Of a stretch of 64,000 bases of DNA, positions 49,837 through 58,802 are shown in pieces; positions within the stretch are counted from its first letter, which is position 1; every line of letters begins with the position of its first letter. The DNA comes from Terriglobia bacterium (lineage in GTDB: Bacteria; Acidobacteriota; Terriglobia; Terriglobales; Acidobacteriaceae). The translations under genes were made by a program, and so were the position numbers. Location: positions 1 to 64,000 of the forward strand of contig JAIQFC010000004.1 in assembly GCA_020073465.1 (NCBI GenBank), read 5' to 3'. The notes below the pieces were generated by a model. That model worked only from the letters and a program-made list of their open reading frames with translations, made no database searches and was not told the DNA's origin.

Positions 49837-51108
49837 ATGACTACGACCATGCCTTCTCTGGAAACTCAGCCGCAAACAGCAGCCAAGCCTTGCCGCTTCT
49901 GCGGTACCGGCCTGCAGCGAACGTTTGTTGATCTGGGAATGTCTCCGCTTTGCGAGACTTATCCGTCCTCTGCCGACCTTAATCGCGGAGAGGTCTATTA
50001 TCCGCTTCACGTCTATGTGTGCGATCACTGCTGGCTGGTGCAGTTGGAAGAATACGAGAGCGCGGAGAACATCTTCAGCGACTACGCCTATTTCTCTTCC
50101 TACTCGGACTCGTGGCTTAAGCACTGTGACAAGTACTGCGAGGCCATGAAGTCACGATTCGGGCTAGGCAGCGAGAGCTTTGTGGTTGAAGTGGCGAGTA
50201 ACGATGGTTACCTGCTCCAGTACTTCGTCAAGCGAGGCGTGCCGGTGATGGGGATCGAACCGGCCGCGAACGTGGCCAAGGTGGCAGTTGAAAAGGGCGT
50301 TCCTACTCTGGTGCAGTTTTTCGGAACCAATCTGGCAAATAAGCTGGCCAGCGAGGGCCGCTGCGCCGACCTTGTTCTAGGCAACAACGTGCTGGCGCAG
50401 GTTCCCGATCTGAACGACTTCGTTGAGGGTCTCAAGATCCTGTTGAAGCCCGAAGGAGTGCTGACGCTGGAGTTCCCACACCTGCTTCAGCTGATCCAGC
50501 ACAACGAATTCGACACGATCTACCACGAGCACTTCTCGTATTTTTCATTGCTCAGCACGGTAAAGATCATGGAAGCACACGGGCTGAGAGTATTCGATGT
50601 AGAGGAACTGAAGTCGCATGGAGGATCGCTCCGCGTGTATGCCTGCCGGGCTGAGGACACGACGCACCGCATCGAACCGAACGTAGAAAAGGTGCTTGCC
50701 GACGAAGAAAGAGCCGGACTCAACAAGGTGGAGGGTTACCAGAGCTTTGCGCGGCAGGTGAAAGAAACCAAGCTCGCGCTCGTGGATTTCCTGTTCACGG
50801 CTGCAAAGCAGGGTAAAAAAGTCGCCGCGTACGGAGCACCGGGCAAGAGCGCTACCTTATTGCACTACTGCGGCATCGGGAAGGATCTGATCGCCTTCAC
50901 CGTGGATCGAAGTCCATATAAACAGGGACGGTTCCTGCCCGGCAATCACATCCCGATCTATCATCCCGACCAAATTCGCGAAATGAAGCCGGATTACGTC
51001 GTGATCCTCCCCTGGAATTTGAAGGACGAGATCATGGAGCAGTTGCAGTTCATCCGGGAGTGGGGCGGACGTTTTGTTGTGCCCATCCCGAAGGTTGCCG
51101 TCTATTGA
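49837..51108 (+). CDS. Zinc-finger SAM methyltransferase (sugar C-methyltransferase type)
   Basis: A 423-residue protein. The N-terminal zinc domain has paired CxxC motifs (CRFCGTGLQ and CDHCWLVQ), as in NDP-sugar C-methyltransferases such as TylC3. The SAM domain has FVVEVASNDGYLLQYFVKRG and LVLGNNVLAQVPDLNDF. The C-terminal C_methyltransf domain has KKVAAYGAPGKSATLLHYC. These enzymes methylate C3 of 4-keto-deoxysugars. Its position before rfbF supports a branched-chain CDP-sugar. Highly confident on family. Confidence 0.9.
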   Translation: MTTTMPSLETQPQTAAKPCRFCGTGLQRTFVDLGMSPLCETYPSSADLNRGEVYYPLHVYVCDHCWLVQLEEYESAENIFSDYAYFSSYSDSWLKHCDKYCEAMKSRFGLGSESFVVEVASNDGYLLQYFVKRGVPVMGIEPAANVAKVAVEKGVPTLVQFFGTNLANKLASEGRCADLVLGNNVLAQVPDLNDFVEGLKILLKPEGVLTLEFPHLLQLIQHNEFDTIYHEHFSYFSLLSTVKIMEAHGLRVFDVEELKSHGGSLRVYACRAEDTTHRIEPNVEKVLADEERAGLNKVEGYQSFARQVKETKLALVDFLFTAAKQGKKVAAYGAPGKSATLLHYCGIGKDLIAFTVDRSPYKQGRFLPGNHIPIYHPDQIREMKPDYVVILPWNLKDEIMEQLQFIREWGGRFVVPIPKVAVY

Positions 51109-51130
51109 GCAAGAAGCGCGGAGGCAAATC

Positions 51131-51988
51131 ATGAAGGTGGTTCTCTTTTGTGGAGGAGCCGGCATGCGGCTCAGGGGATACGCCGACGAGGTCCCCAAAC
51201 CCATGGTGCAGATCGGCACCCGCCCAATTCTGTGGCACTTGATGAAGTACTACGCCCACTTCGGACACAAGGACTTCATTCTCTGCCTCGGGTACAAAGG
51301 CAATGCGATCAAGGACTACTTCCTGCACTACGATGAATCCGTCTCGAACGACTTCGTGTGGTCGAAGGGCGGGACGCAAGTACAGTTCCTGAACCGAGAC
51401 ATCGACGATTGGACGATCACCTTCGTAGAGACCGGCGCGAAATCCAACATCGGCGAGCGACTGAAGGCGGTAGAGCCGTACTTGAAGGGCGAAGAAATGT
51501 TCCTGGCTAACTATGGTGATGGATTGAGCGATGTCCCGTTGCCCGACATGGTCGAAACGTTCCAGCGGAGCAATGCGGTTGCCTCACTGTTGCTGGTGCA
51601 ACCCACCGCGAGCTTCGACATTGTAAACGCCGGGCTGGGTGGAATGGTCGGTGAGATTTGCCCCCTGACCCGGTCCGACATCTGGATCAACGGCGGCTTT
51701 TTTGTCATGCGCAAGGAGATCTTTGGCCATATTCAGCCGGGCGAGGAACTGGTACGCGAACCGTTCCAGCGGTTGATCGAAACCCAAACTCTGTTGGCAT
51801 ACAAGTACAACGGTTTCTGGCAGTGCATGGATACGTTCAAGGACAAGCAGAGCCTGGAAGACCTCAACGAGGGTGCAGCGCCGTGGAAAGTGTGGAATCA
51901 CATCGCGAAGCCGGCAGCCGATCACACGGGGCGGGCTGCCACCGGGGTTTGCTCTGCCATAACCGCAAAGGAGGGCCTAATAAAGTGA
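51131..51988 (+). CDS. rfbF: Glucose-1-phosphate cytidylyltransferase
   Basis: A 285-residue nucleotidyltransferase. ATG 51131 with GGAGG upstream; the frame extends further 5' but overlaps the methyltransferase. The N-terminus VVLFCGGAGMRLRGYADEVPKPMVQIG has the signature GGxG...R and KPM. YGDGLSDV, NAGLGGMVGEI and WINGGFFVMRKEIFGHI are typical of RfbF. It makes CDP-glucose from glucose-1-phosphate and CTP, the first step of CDP-dideoxysugars. It is ~28 residues longer than the usual 257, at the C-terminus. The stop overlaps the next gene's GTG (GTGA). Confidence 0.9.
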   Translation: MKVVLFCGGAGMRLRGYADEVPKPMVQIGTRPILWHLMKYYAHFGHKDFILCLGYKGNAIKDYFLHYDESVSNDFVWSKGGTQVQFLNRDIDDWTITFVETGAKSNIGERLKAVEPYLKGEEMFLANYGDGLSDVPLPDMVETFQRSNAVASLLLVQPTASFDIVNAGLGGMVGEICPLTRSDIWINGGFFVMRKEIFGHIQPGEELVREPFQRLIETQTLLAYKYNGFWQCMDTFKDKQSLEDLNEGAAPWKVWNHIAKPAADHTGRAATGVCSAITAKEGLIK

Positions 51989-52968
51989 GCACAATACTAG
52001 TCACCGGGGCAAGCGGGTTTATTGGATCTCATCTTTGCGCGCGCTTATTGTCGGACGGACATCAGGTTCATGGGGTTTCACGAGTTCATCGGACCGGGCA
52101 ACAAGACGGCGTCCAGTGGTGGCGGGCCGATCTTTGCGAGGCTGAGACCGTTCGGTCGCTTCTAAGAAAGATCCGCCCCCACATTGTTTTCCACCTGGCG
52201 AGCCGGGTTACTGGATCGCGCGAACTGAGCGAGGTGGCACCAGTTTTCCAGGCGAATCTCGCGAGTACTGTGCATGTTTTGGTGGGCGCAGTTGACACGG
52301 GATGCGAGCGCATCGTGTTGGCCGGTTCATCCGAAGAACCGGAGCAAATGGATCGAACAATTCCGTGCTCGCCTTATGCCGCCGCGAAATGGTCATCGAC
52401 CAGCTATGCCCGCATGTTCCAGGCGTTGTTTCATGCGCCGGTGGTAGTGCCCCGCATCTTCATGGCCTACGGTCCGGGGCAGCAAGACGTGAACAAGGTC
52501 ATCCCCTGCACGATTCTCTCCCTCTTGCATGGGGACAGGCCAAAGCTGAGCAGTGGCAGACGGCTGGTCGACTGGGTCTATATCGATGATGTGGTCGAGG
52601 GATTGAGACAGGCGGCTCTTGCTCCGGCAATTCCAGGCAGCACATTTGATTTGGGTTCTGGATCCCGCGTGTCCATTCGTCGGGTGGTTGAACAGATCGC
52701 GGAACTCATCGGCAACGGTGTGGAGCCCGACTTCGGGGCGCTACCGGATCGCCCTTTCGAGCAGGAGCGAGTGGCTGACACCACGTTTATGGAGCGCGCG
52801 TTCTGTTGGAGACCCGGCAAGTCACTACGGGACGGTTTGGACGAGACGGTGAAGTGGTACAAAGACATGCGCAACCTCGCCTTGTACGTGGTGTCTGCCT
52901 TGTGGGCGTTCGGCAGCCTGTCGCCCGACATTTTGGAGTACCAAAGTGCAATATGGCTTCAGGCGTGA
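51985..52968 (+). CDS. NAD-dependent epimerase/dehydratase (SDR) of the CDP-sugar branch
   Basis: A 327-residue extended SDR starting at GTG 51985 and coupled to rfbF by GTGA. The frame is open upstream but that part overlaps rfbF. ILVTGASGFIGSHLCARLL is the NAD motif; HIVFHLASRVTGSREL and SSEEPEQMDRTIPCSPYAAAKW give the catalytic YxxxK. FMAYGPGQQDVNK and RRLVDWVYIDDVVEGLRQAAL follow. It may act as the CDP-sugar 4,6-dehydratase, 3,5-epimerase or final reductase. No classic RfbG is recognised here. The end of the gene has a 25-residue tail after the SDR. Confidence 0.83.
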   Translation: MSTILVTGASGFIGSHLCARLLSDGHQVHGVSRVHRTGQQDGVQWWRADLCEAETVRSLLRKIRPHIVFHLASRVTGSRELSEVAPVFQANLASTVHVLVGAVDTGCERIVLAGSSEEPEQMDRTIPCSPYAAAKWSSTSYARMFQALFHAPVVVPRIFMAYGPGQQDVNKVIPCTILSLLHGDRPKLSSGRRLVDWVYIDDVVEGLRQAALAPAIPGSTFDLGSGSRVSIRRVVEQIAELIGNGVEPDFGALPDRPFEQERVADTTFMERAFCWRPGKSLRDGLDETVKWYKDMRNLALYVVSALWAFGSLSPDILEYQSAIWLQA

Positions 52969-53017
52969 CCCGGATGACGATTCCCGTTCCGGTGCGCTGC
53001 CTGCCTCAAGGTAATCA

Positions 53018-53719
53018 ATGGGCAACTTTCAGGGAGAAATGGCACATGAAGGGGTGCAACGAGGAATGATCCGTCTGAAGTTGGACCGGGGGACCGCTGG
53101 ACCTCTGGAAATCCTGTGTCTGGGCTCGCATTCCGATGACATCGAGATCGGATGTGGAGGCACCGTCCTCCACCTGGCCGAACAGTACCCGGGTAGCCGA
53201 TTCCATTGGGTTGTGTTTAATGCAGTCGGAGTCCGGGAAGCCGAAGCGCGCCGCGCAGCAGAATTGTTCGTGGGGCGCGACCATCTGCAAGGACCCCTGC
53301 TGAAGTCCTTCCAGGATGGCTTCATGCCTTTCTCCGGCGCCGAGGTAAAAGCAATTTTCGAGGAGATGAAGCAGAACGTTTCTCCGGACATCATTTTCAC
53401 CCACAATCGCAAGGACGCCCACCAGGACCACCGTCTGATCGCGGAACTCACGTGGAATACGTTTCGCGACCATCTCGTCTTGGAGTATGAAATTCCGAAG
53501 TACGACGGCGACCTAGGACAGCCGGGCGTTTTCGTGCCGCTATCGCAGGAGATCTGCCAGAAGAAGATCCGCTTCATCATGGATTCCTTTCAATCGCAGA
53601 GCTCCAAGCGGTGGTTCGAGGAAAGCACCTTCTTGTCGCTCATGCGGTTGCGGGGAATGGAATGCAATTCTCCCAGCGGTTACGCCGAGGCCTTCTACGG
53701 CCGCAAGTTGGTTCTGTGA
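53018..53719 (+). CDS. PIG-L family deacetylase
   Basis: A 233-residue LmbE/PIG-L enzyme. LCLGSHSDDIEIGCGG (residues ~34-49) is the zinc motif, a variant of PHPDD, and HNRKDAHQDHR the second metal site. FVGRDHLQGPLLKSFQDGFMPF is typical of family members linked to sugar nucleotide loci. It removes acetyl from an N-acetylated sugar. ATG 53018 has AAGG upstream, but ATG 53039 or 53066 cannot be excluded. It is probably co-transcribed with the CDP-sugar genes. Confidence 0.85.
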   Translation: MGNFQGEMAHEGVQRGMIRLKLDRGTAGPLEILCLGSHSDDIEIGCGGTVLHLAEQYPGSRFHWVVFNAVGVREAEARRAAELFVGRDHLQGPLLKSFQDGFMPFSGAEVKAIFEEMKQNVSPDIIFTHNRKDAHQDHRLIAELTWNTFRDHLVLEYEIPKYDGDLGQPGVFVPLSQEICQKKIRFIMDSFQSQSSKRWFEESTFLSLMRLRGMECNSPSGYAEAFYGRKLVL

Positions 53720-53829
53720 CGGCAAACTACATGCGGCCAGATTCCTTACCCGGGTCTGAAACGGACCTGCGAGAACGGACAAAATTCAAGCCTTCCACAA
53801 TAATCACCGAGAGTCTCCGGTAGTTCCCG

Positions 53830-55476
53830 ATGACAGCTCATCGTAACCTAGGATTCCTCGTTGTTCTGTCCGGCGCATTGATTGTCTTGAATACCTGCAG
53901 CCGCTCCACACCGTTGAGCGTTGCATTTTCTCAATCATCCCTCACAATTGAGGCCTATGATTTCGTGGAAATTAGTGCTAACGTCTCCCGGCCTCGCGCA
54001 GTGAACCCGTTTACTGATGCCACGCTCAGCGGGCGGTTCGAGTCAGCCGATGGAGGCAAACAGTGGCAAGTCGAGGGCTTCTGCGACTCCGATAGTGGAG
54101 ACCTATTCCGCATCCGCTTCATGCCGCCTGCCCCGGGCGATTACAAGTACTCCATTAGCTACCGGCAAGGTGGAGGAGAAAGTACCACGAGCGGAACTTT
54201 TCGTGCGATTGACGGACATCGCCGTGGTCCGCTGCGCCTCGACCCCCAGCATCCGTGGCACTTCATCTGGGAAGGCACAAAGGATCATTACTTTTTCAAC
54301 GGGACGACCGCTTATTGGCTGGTGGGGTGGAAGGACGAGAACGTCATCCAGTCCAGCATCGAGCGGTTGCACCAGCTGAAGATCAACCGGATGCGCGTGA
54401 CCATCGCGGGAAGGACCAACGTCTTCTACGGAGAGCCTGCGATGGTCGGACCAAACTGGACGGTCAACGTTACCGTATGGCCCGCCTCACATCCCGATGA
54501 CATCTTTCATCCCGGCTTCGACTACACGCGTTTTGACCTCAACTATTGGCAAAAGTTTGAGCGCGCGCTCCGATTTGCGCGGGACCGGGACATGATCTTT
54601 TCTCTGGTGTTGGATATGAATGACAGTCGTGTCCACCCGGAAGCCGGCAGTGACGATGAGCGCCGCTTCATCCGCTACGCGGTCGCGCGCTTCGGGGCGT
54701 TCGCCAATATCACATGGGATCTCGGCGACGATCTGGATCAGTATCGCGACTACACCTGGACCCACCAAACGGGCACTCTGATCGAAGACTGGGATCCCTA
54801 CCACCATCTGGCCACAAGCCACCCGGTGAAAAATGCCCAGCAGGATCGGGGTTCTGACTGGTTTGGCTTCACGTCCTATCAGGAATGGTCAAGAGACCAA
54901 CATGCCTTCATGCTCAAGGAGAGAAAGCGGCAGTGGCTGTTTGGTCGAACCATCCCACAAACGAATGAAGAGTATGGCTATGAAGATCACTACCCGATGT
55001 GGGCTCCCGGGCTTGGATCTGAGTCTGCAGATGCTCTGCGCCGGACTGCATGGGACATTGTCACGGCCGGAGGCTATCAAACCACGGGTGAGACGGTGAG
55101 GCGCGGCATCAACGTGTGGCCCGACACGGGCGGCGGCTGGATGAACGGCCGTGGGGATGACAGCATGACCATGCTGCGTGGTTATGCCCACATGGTGGAC
55201 TTCTTCACCAGCTTCGAGTGGTGGGAAACCGAGCCGCACGATGAACTGGTGAACAACGGCAACTATTGTCTCGCAGAACCCGGCAAGATCTATGTGGTCT
55301 ACCTGCCGCACGGTGGCAATGTGAACGTCCGGCTCCAAGCGGGCCGCTATGACGCCGCCTGGTTCAATCCTTTAACCGGCGAACGAACCGCCATACCTCC
55401 AGCTCTGGGTCCTGTTTGGGCTTCCCCCAAGGCTCCGGACAACAACGATTGGGCTCTTCTGTTGCGAAAGAACTAG
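53830..55476 (+). CDS. Secreted DUF5060/DUF4038-type glycoside hydrolase
   Basis: A 548-residue exported protein. The signal region (LGFLVVLSGALIVLNTCSR) has an imperfect lipobox at Cys23. Residues ~30-125 are a DUF5060-like beta domain (SLTIEAYDFVEISANVS, GDYKYSISYRQGG). Residues ~135-440 form a TIM-barrel of the apiosidase/DUF4038 kind: LRLDPQHPWHFIWEGTKDHYFFNGTTAYWLVGW, FSLVLDMNDSRVHPEAG, ITWDLGDDLDQYRDY, NEEYGYEDHYP. The C-terminal part (VYLPHGGNVNVRLQAGRYDAAWFNPLTGE) resembles the collagen-binding-like tail of these enzymes. It may trim or recycle the polymer outside the inner membrane. Confidence 0.8.
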   Translation: MTAHRNLGFLVVLSGALIVLNTCSRSTPLSVAFSQSSLTIEAYDFVEISANVSRPRAVNPFTDATLSGRFESADGGKQWQVEGFCDSDSGDLFRIRFMPPAPGDYKYSISYRQGGGESTTSGTFRAIDGHRRGPLRLDPQHPWHFIWEGTKDHYFFNGTTAYWLVGWKDENVIQSSIERLHQLKINRMRVTIAGRTNVFYGEPAMVGPNWTVNVTVWPASHPDDIFHPGFDYTRFDLNYWQKFERALRFARDRDMIFSLVLDMNDSRVHPEAGSDDERRFIRYAVARFGAFANITWDLGDDLDQYRDYTWTHQTGTLIEDWDPYHHLATSHPVKNAQQDRGSDWFGFTSYQEWSRDQHAFMLKERKRQWLFGRTIPQTNEEYGYEDHYPMWAPGLGSESADALRRTAWDIVTAGGYQTTGETVRRGINVWPDTGGGWMNGRGDDSMTMLRGYAHMVDFFTSFEWWETEPHDELVNNGNYCLAEPGKIYVVYLPHGGNVNVRLQAGRYDAAWFNPLTGERTAIPPALGPVWASPKAPDNNDWALLLRKN

Positions 55477-55562
55477 GCACCCCGATGTCTGAGTCGCTGT
55501 TCTCGCGATTTGTCTCGTGCCAGCGCGGCTTGGTTCAGGCCTGACAAAGACGAGCAAACACC

Positions 55563-56324
55563 ATGTCTGCAAATCGGCAAAGACCCCGAATTGATTTTGA
55601 TGATCCGCTGAGGATGATTCCCCGGATCCTTACCAAGCTCTACAGCCTCTGGGTTCGTCTGACCTATCCGTTCGCTTCCCTGGGCAAGAGTGTTTCGATT
55701 CATTACACCTGTGACTTGCGAAATACGGGCCTAATTGAGCTTGGAAGCTTTGTCACCGTGCACAAGGACACTTGGCTCCAGGCATACGCTTCCGCTGCCA
55801 ATAAGGGCAAAGCGGTGCTGGTCATCGGCGATCACTGTTTCATTGCGCGCCGCTGCCATATCGCAGCTAAAAACGGCATTCACATTGAGCCAAACGTCTT
55901 GTTCGCTGCCTCGGTGCTGGTCCAGGATCACGGACACGCTTTTGGCGATGTCACGCTGCCGATTCGGGACCAAGGAGTTGCAGAGGGCGGCAGGATTCGA
56001 ATCGGACAGGGGAGCTGGATCGGACAAGGCGCCGCCATCATCTGCGACAGCGGAGAGCTGACGCTGGGCCGGAATTGTGTCGTGGCAGCCAACGCCGTGG
56101 TCACACGCAGTGCTCCGCCATACTCCGTGCTCTCTGGCAATCCCGCCCGGATCGTGAAGCAGTTTGATCCTGCAAAAGGGGTGTGGGTGCTGGGATCCAG
56201 CCGGCCGGTTGAAACCGAGGCCACACGAGCGCAGCACGCATCCTTGCAGTCCGGCACCAAGACGTCAGAGCCGCTGGGAGAATCGGGCGCCGAAGACAGA
56301 GCTCAAACTCTCAGCCGAAAGTAA
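55563..56324 (+). CDS. Left-handed beta-helix acetyltransferase (WcaF/NodL-like)
   Basis: A 253-residue hexapeptide-repeat acetyltransferase. The front (DDPLRMIPRILTKLYSLWVRLTYPF) is membrane-proximal. Repeats include LVIGDHCFIARRCHIAAKNGIHIEPNV and IRIGQGSWIGQGAAIICDSGELTLGRNCVVAANAVVTRS, ending VLSGNPARIVKQFDP. DHGHAFGD contains the catalytic His pattern of O-acetyltransferases. It probably O-acetylates the polymer precursor. The C-terminal ~45 residues are a low-complexity tail. Confidence 0.82.
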   Translation: MSANRQRPRIDFDDPLRMIPRILTKLYSLWVRLTYPFASLGKSVSIHYTCDLRNTGLIELGSFVTVHKDTWLQAYASAANKGKAVLVIGDHCFIARRCHIAAKNGIHIEPNVLFAASVLVQDHGHAFGDVTLPIRDQGVAEGGRIRIGQGSWIGQGAAIICDSGELTLGRNCVVAANAVVTRSAPPYSVLSGNPARIVKQFDPAKGVWVLGSSRPVETEATRAQHASLQSGTKTSEPLGESGAEDRAQTLSRK

Positions 56325-56327
56325 GCC

Positions 56328-56750
56328 ATGGTCGTCGACCATATTGGAATCGTCGTCCGGTCATTGGAACAAGGAATCCAGCAGTGGGAAGAACTGTTTG
56401 GATATACCCGGAACTCGGACATCGTCACCAACACCCGCCAAAAAGTAAGGGTCGCTTTTCTCGCCAAAAAGGACTCGGTGACCGTGAAATTGCTGGAAAG
56501 TTCCGACCCCAGCTCTCCGGTGTCTGTGTTTGCCCGAAAAGGTGGAGGACTTCACCACATTTGCTTTCGCTGCGAAAACCTGCAGGTTGAGATTCCTCTT
56601 CTGAAAGCGAAGGGCGCACGATTGCTTGTGCCGCCGCAACCGGGTGAAGCCTTTCGAAACAACGACATCGCGTTCTTTTTCGCCGACAATAATCTCAACT
56701 TCGAGCTGATCGACACGACAGAAAAAGAAGGATGGAGAGGGACCGTCTGA
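56328..56750 (+). CDS. VOC-family protein (glyoxalase/methylmalonyl-CoA epimerase-like)
   Basis: A 140-residue protein with two beta-alpha-beta-beta-beta motifs: VDHIGIVVRSLEQGIQQWEELFG, AFLAKKDSVTVKLLESS, GGLHHICFRCENLQVEIPLLK, FFFADNNLNFELIDT. The metal residues expected of the family are His (VDHIG), Glu (LLESS), His (LHHIC) and Glu (NFELI), all present, as in methylmalonyl-CoA epimerases. Only three bases separate it from the acetyltransferase, so they are co-transcribed. Its substrate here is unclear; an acyl-ACP or acyl-CoA used for decoration is possible. Confidence 0.8.
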   Translation: MVVDHIGIVVRSLEQGIQQWEELFGYTRNSDIVTNTRQKVRVAFLAKKDSVTVKLLESSDPSSPVSVFARKGGGLHHICFRCENLQVEIPLLKAKGARLLVPPQPGEAFRNNDIAFFFADNNLNFELIDTTEKEGWRGTV

Positions 56751-56789
56751 CTTCTCCGAGCTACTTTCGATCAAGACTCTGACTACCCT

Positions 56790-58802
56790 ATGTGCGGAAT
56801 CTCTGGAATCGTTGAACTCCGCGGCGCTCGCGTAGATCGCGAGCAACTCACGGACATGATTGCCACGTTGGGCCATCGCGGCCCTGACGCCCAGGAGATC
56901 TACACCGCCAATGGAACGGGGCTGGCACACGCCCGCCTGAGCATCATTGATCTTGAAGGCGGGCGGCAGCCCATGTCCAGCGCGGACGGTCAGCTCTGGA
57001 TCACTTTCAACGGGGAGATCTTCAACTACGTTGAGTTGCGGGAAGAGCTGATCCAGAAGGGCCACAAGTTCGCCACGCGCTCCGACACGGAAGTCATCCT
57101 GCATCTTTATCAGGAGGAGGGCGAGAACTGTGTCCAGCACCTCAATGGTCAGTGGGCATTCGCGATCTGGGACGCCGTGCGACAGAAACTCTTCATTTCG
57201 CGCGATCGGCTTGGCGTCAGGCCGCTGTTTTACACGCGAACTTCACACAGTTTCTTGTTTGCGTCTGAGATTAAGGCCCTGATTGCCTGCGGGGAGGTGA
57301 CGGCTGAATTGGACCTCCACGCGCTGGATCAGATTTTTACGTTCTGGGTAACGTTGCCGCCGAGAACAGCGTTCAAGAATATCCAGCAACTTCTCCCGGG
57401 ACATTCGCTGGTTCTCAAGAACGGAGAGGTTCGAACCTGGGAATACTGGCGTCCGGAGTATGCTCCTGAATGCGATCGTACTGAGGACGGAGAAGACAGG
57501 CTTACCGAAGAACTGCTGGCGCTGATGCGGGATGCCACTCGCATCCGGCTGCGATCCGACGTGCCGGTGGGGGCGTACCTGAGCGGAGGCCTAGACTCGA
57601 CCTTCATCACCGCTCTGACCAAGTCCCTGGTGGGTGACAAGCTCCGCACGTTTTCCGTTGGTTTTGATGATCCCGAGTTCGATGAGAGTGCATACCAGAG
57701 AGAAGCCAGCGCATTCCTCCACACCCAGCACAGCGACGTGCGCTGCACCCGCGCCGATATCGCCCACGTTTTTCCGGACGTGATATGGCACACCGAACAG
57801 CCAATCCTCCGGACTGCGCCAGCACCGCTCTATATGCTTGCCAAGTTGGTTCGAGAGAATGGTTTCAAGGTCGTTCTGACCGGCGAAGGCGCAGACGAGA
57901 CCATGGGTGGATACGACATATTCAAGGAAGCGAAGATCCGTCGCTTCTGGGGCCGAAAGCCTGAATCCCATGTTCGCCCGCTTTTGCTCAAGCGACTCTA
58001 CCCGTACATGGATGGAATCCAGCGCCAACCGGTCGCATATCTGAAGAAGTTCTTCCACGTTGCTCCGGAAGATCTCGCGAGTCCCTTCTTCTCCCATCTG
58101 CCACGCTGGGAGTTGACGGCCAGGTTGAAGATGTTTCTATCGGAAACAGTTCGCGCCGAAACGCAATCATCGAATGATCTGTCTGAACTGGAACGCTCTC
58201 TACCCAGTACTTACGGTTCGTGGTCTGGGTTCAACCAGGCGGAGTACCTGGAGACCATGTACCTGTTGCCCGGATACATCCTGTCATCCCAAGGCGATCG
58301 CATGGCCATGGCCCATTCGGTCGAGGGAAGGTACCCCTTCCTGGACCACCGCGTCGTGGAGTTCGCTGCGAAGCTGCCGCCGCGGTTGAAGATGAAGGTC
58401 CTTGATCAAAAGCACTTGTTGAAGCGGGCGGCCCACGGACTCATTCCCCGGTCTATTCAGTGGCGTTTCAAGCAACCTTACCGCGCGCCCGATGGAAAGA
58501 GTTTCTTTTCTGGTACACGAAATTGCGCGCAAGACATGTTGTCTGCCGAACATATCAAAAGGGACAGCATTTTCAACCCCGGGTCGGTCGCGGCGCTGGT
58601 GGCTAAGTTCGAGAGTGGCCGGGCCATTAGCGTCAAAGATGACATGGCTTTCGTGGGTATTCTCTCGACCCAGATCCTGCTTGAACAGTTCGTCCACCGA
58701 CGAGGAGCGAGAAGCACCACGTGGAAACAGGGCGCGGTCCCGGCACTGCCCGCGGGAGGAGATCCGTGGAAACCACAGCCGCACCCAGTCCGCACTCACT
58801 GA
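56790..58802 (+). CDS. asnB: Glutamine-hydrolysing asparagine synthetase-like amidotransferase
   Basis: A 670-residue AsnB-type enzyme. MCGISGIVELRG gives the glutaminase Cys2. GHRGPDAQEIY and FNGEIFNYVELREEL complete that domain. The synthetase domain has VGAYLSGGLDSTFI (PP-loop ~265-270) and LTGEGADETMGGYD, then SVEGRYPFLDHRVVEFA. Related amidotransferases in exosortase A and O-antigen loci are thought to amidate uronic acids rather than aspartate. The setting, among uronic acid genes and next to an ACP/ligase module, fits that. It is ~40 residues longer than usual, and the last 37 bases overlap the SGNH gene. Confidence 0.88.
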   Translation: MCGISGIVELRGARVDREQLTDMIATLGHRGPDAQEIYTANGTGLAHARLSIIDLEGGRQPMSSADGQLWITFNGEIFNYVELREELIQKGHKFATRSDTEVILHLYQEEGENCVQHLNGQWAFAIWDAVRQKLFISRDRLGVRPLFYTRTSHSFLFASEIKALIACGEVTAELDLHALDQIFTFWVTLPPRTAFKNIQQLLPGHSLVLKNGEVRTWEYWRPEYAPECDRTEDGEDRLTEELLALMRDATRIRLRSDVPVGAYLSGGLDSTFITALTKSLVGDKLRTFSVGFDDPEFDESAYQREASAFLHTQHSDVRCTRADIAHVFPDVIWHTEQPILRTAPAPLYMLAKLVRENGFKVVLTGEGADETMGGYDIFKEAKIRRFWGRKPESHVRPLLLKRLYPYMDGIQRQPVAYLKKFFHVAPEDLASPFFSHLPRWELTARLKMFLSETVRAETQSSNDLSELERSLPSTYGSWSGFNQAEYLETMYLLPGYILSSQGDRMAMAHSVEGRYPFLDHRVVEFAAKLPPRLKMKVLDQKHLLKRAAHGLIPRSIQWRFKQPYRAPDGKSFFSGTRNCAQDMLSAEHIKRDSIFNPGSVAALVAKFESGRAISVKDDMAFVGILSTQILLEQFVHRRGARSTTWKQGAVPALPAGGDPWKPQPHPVRTH

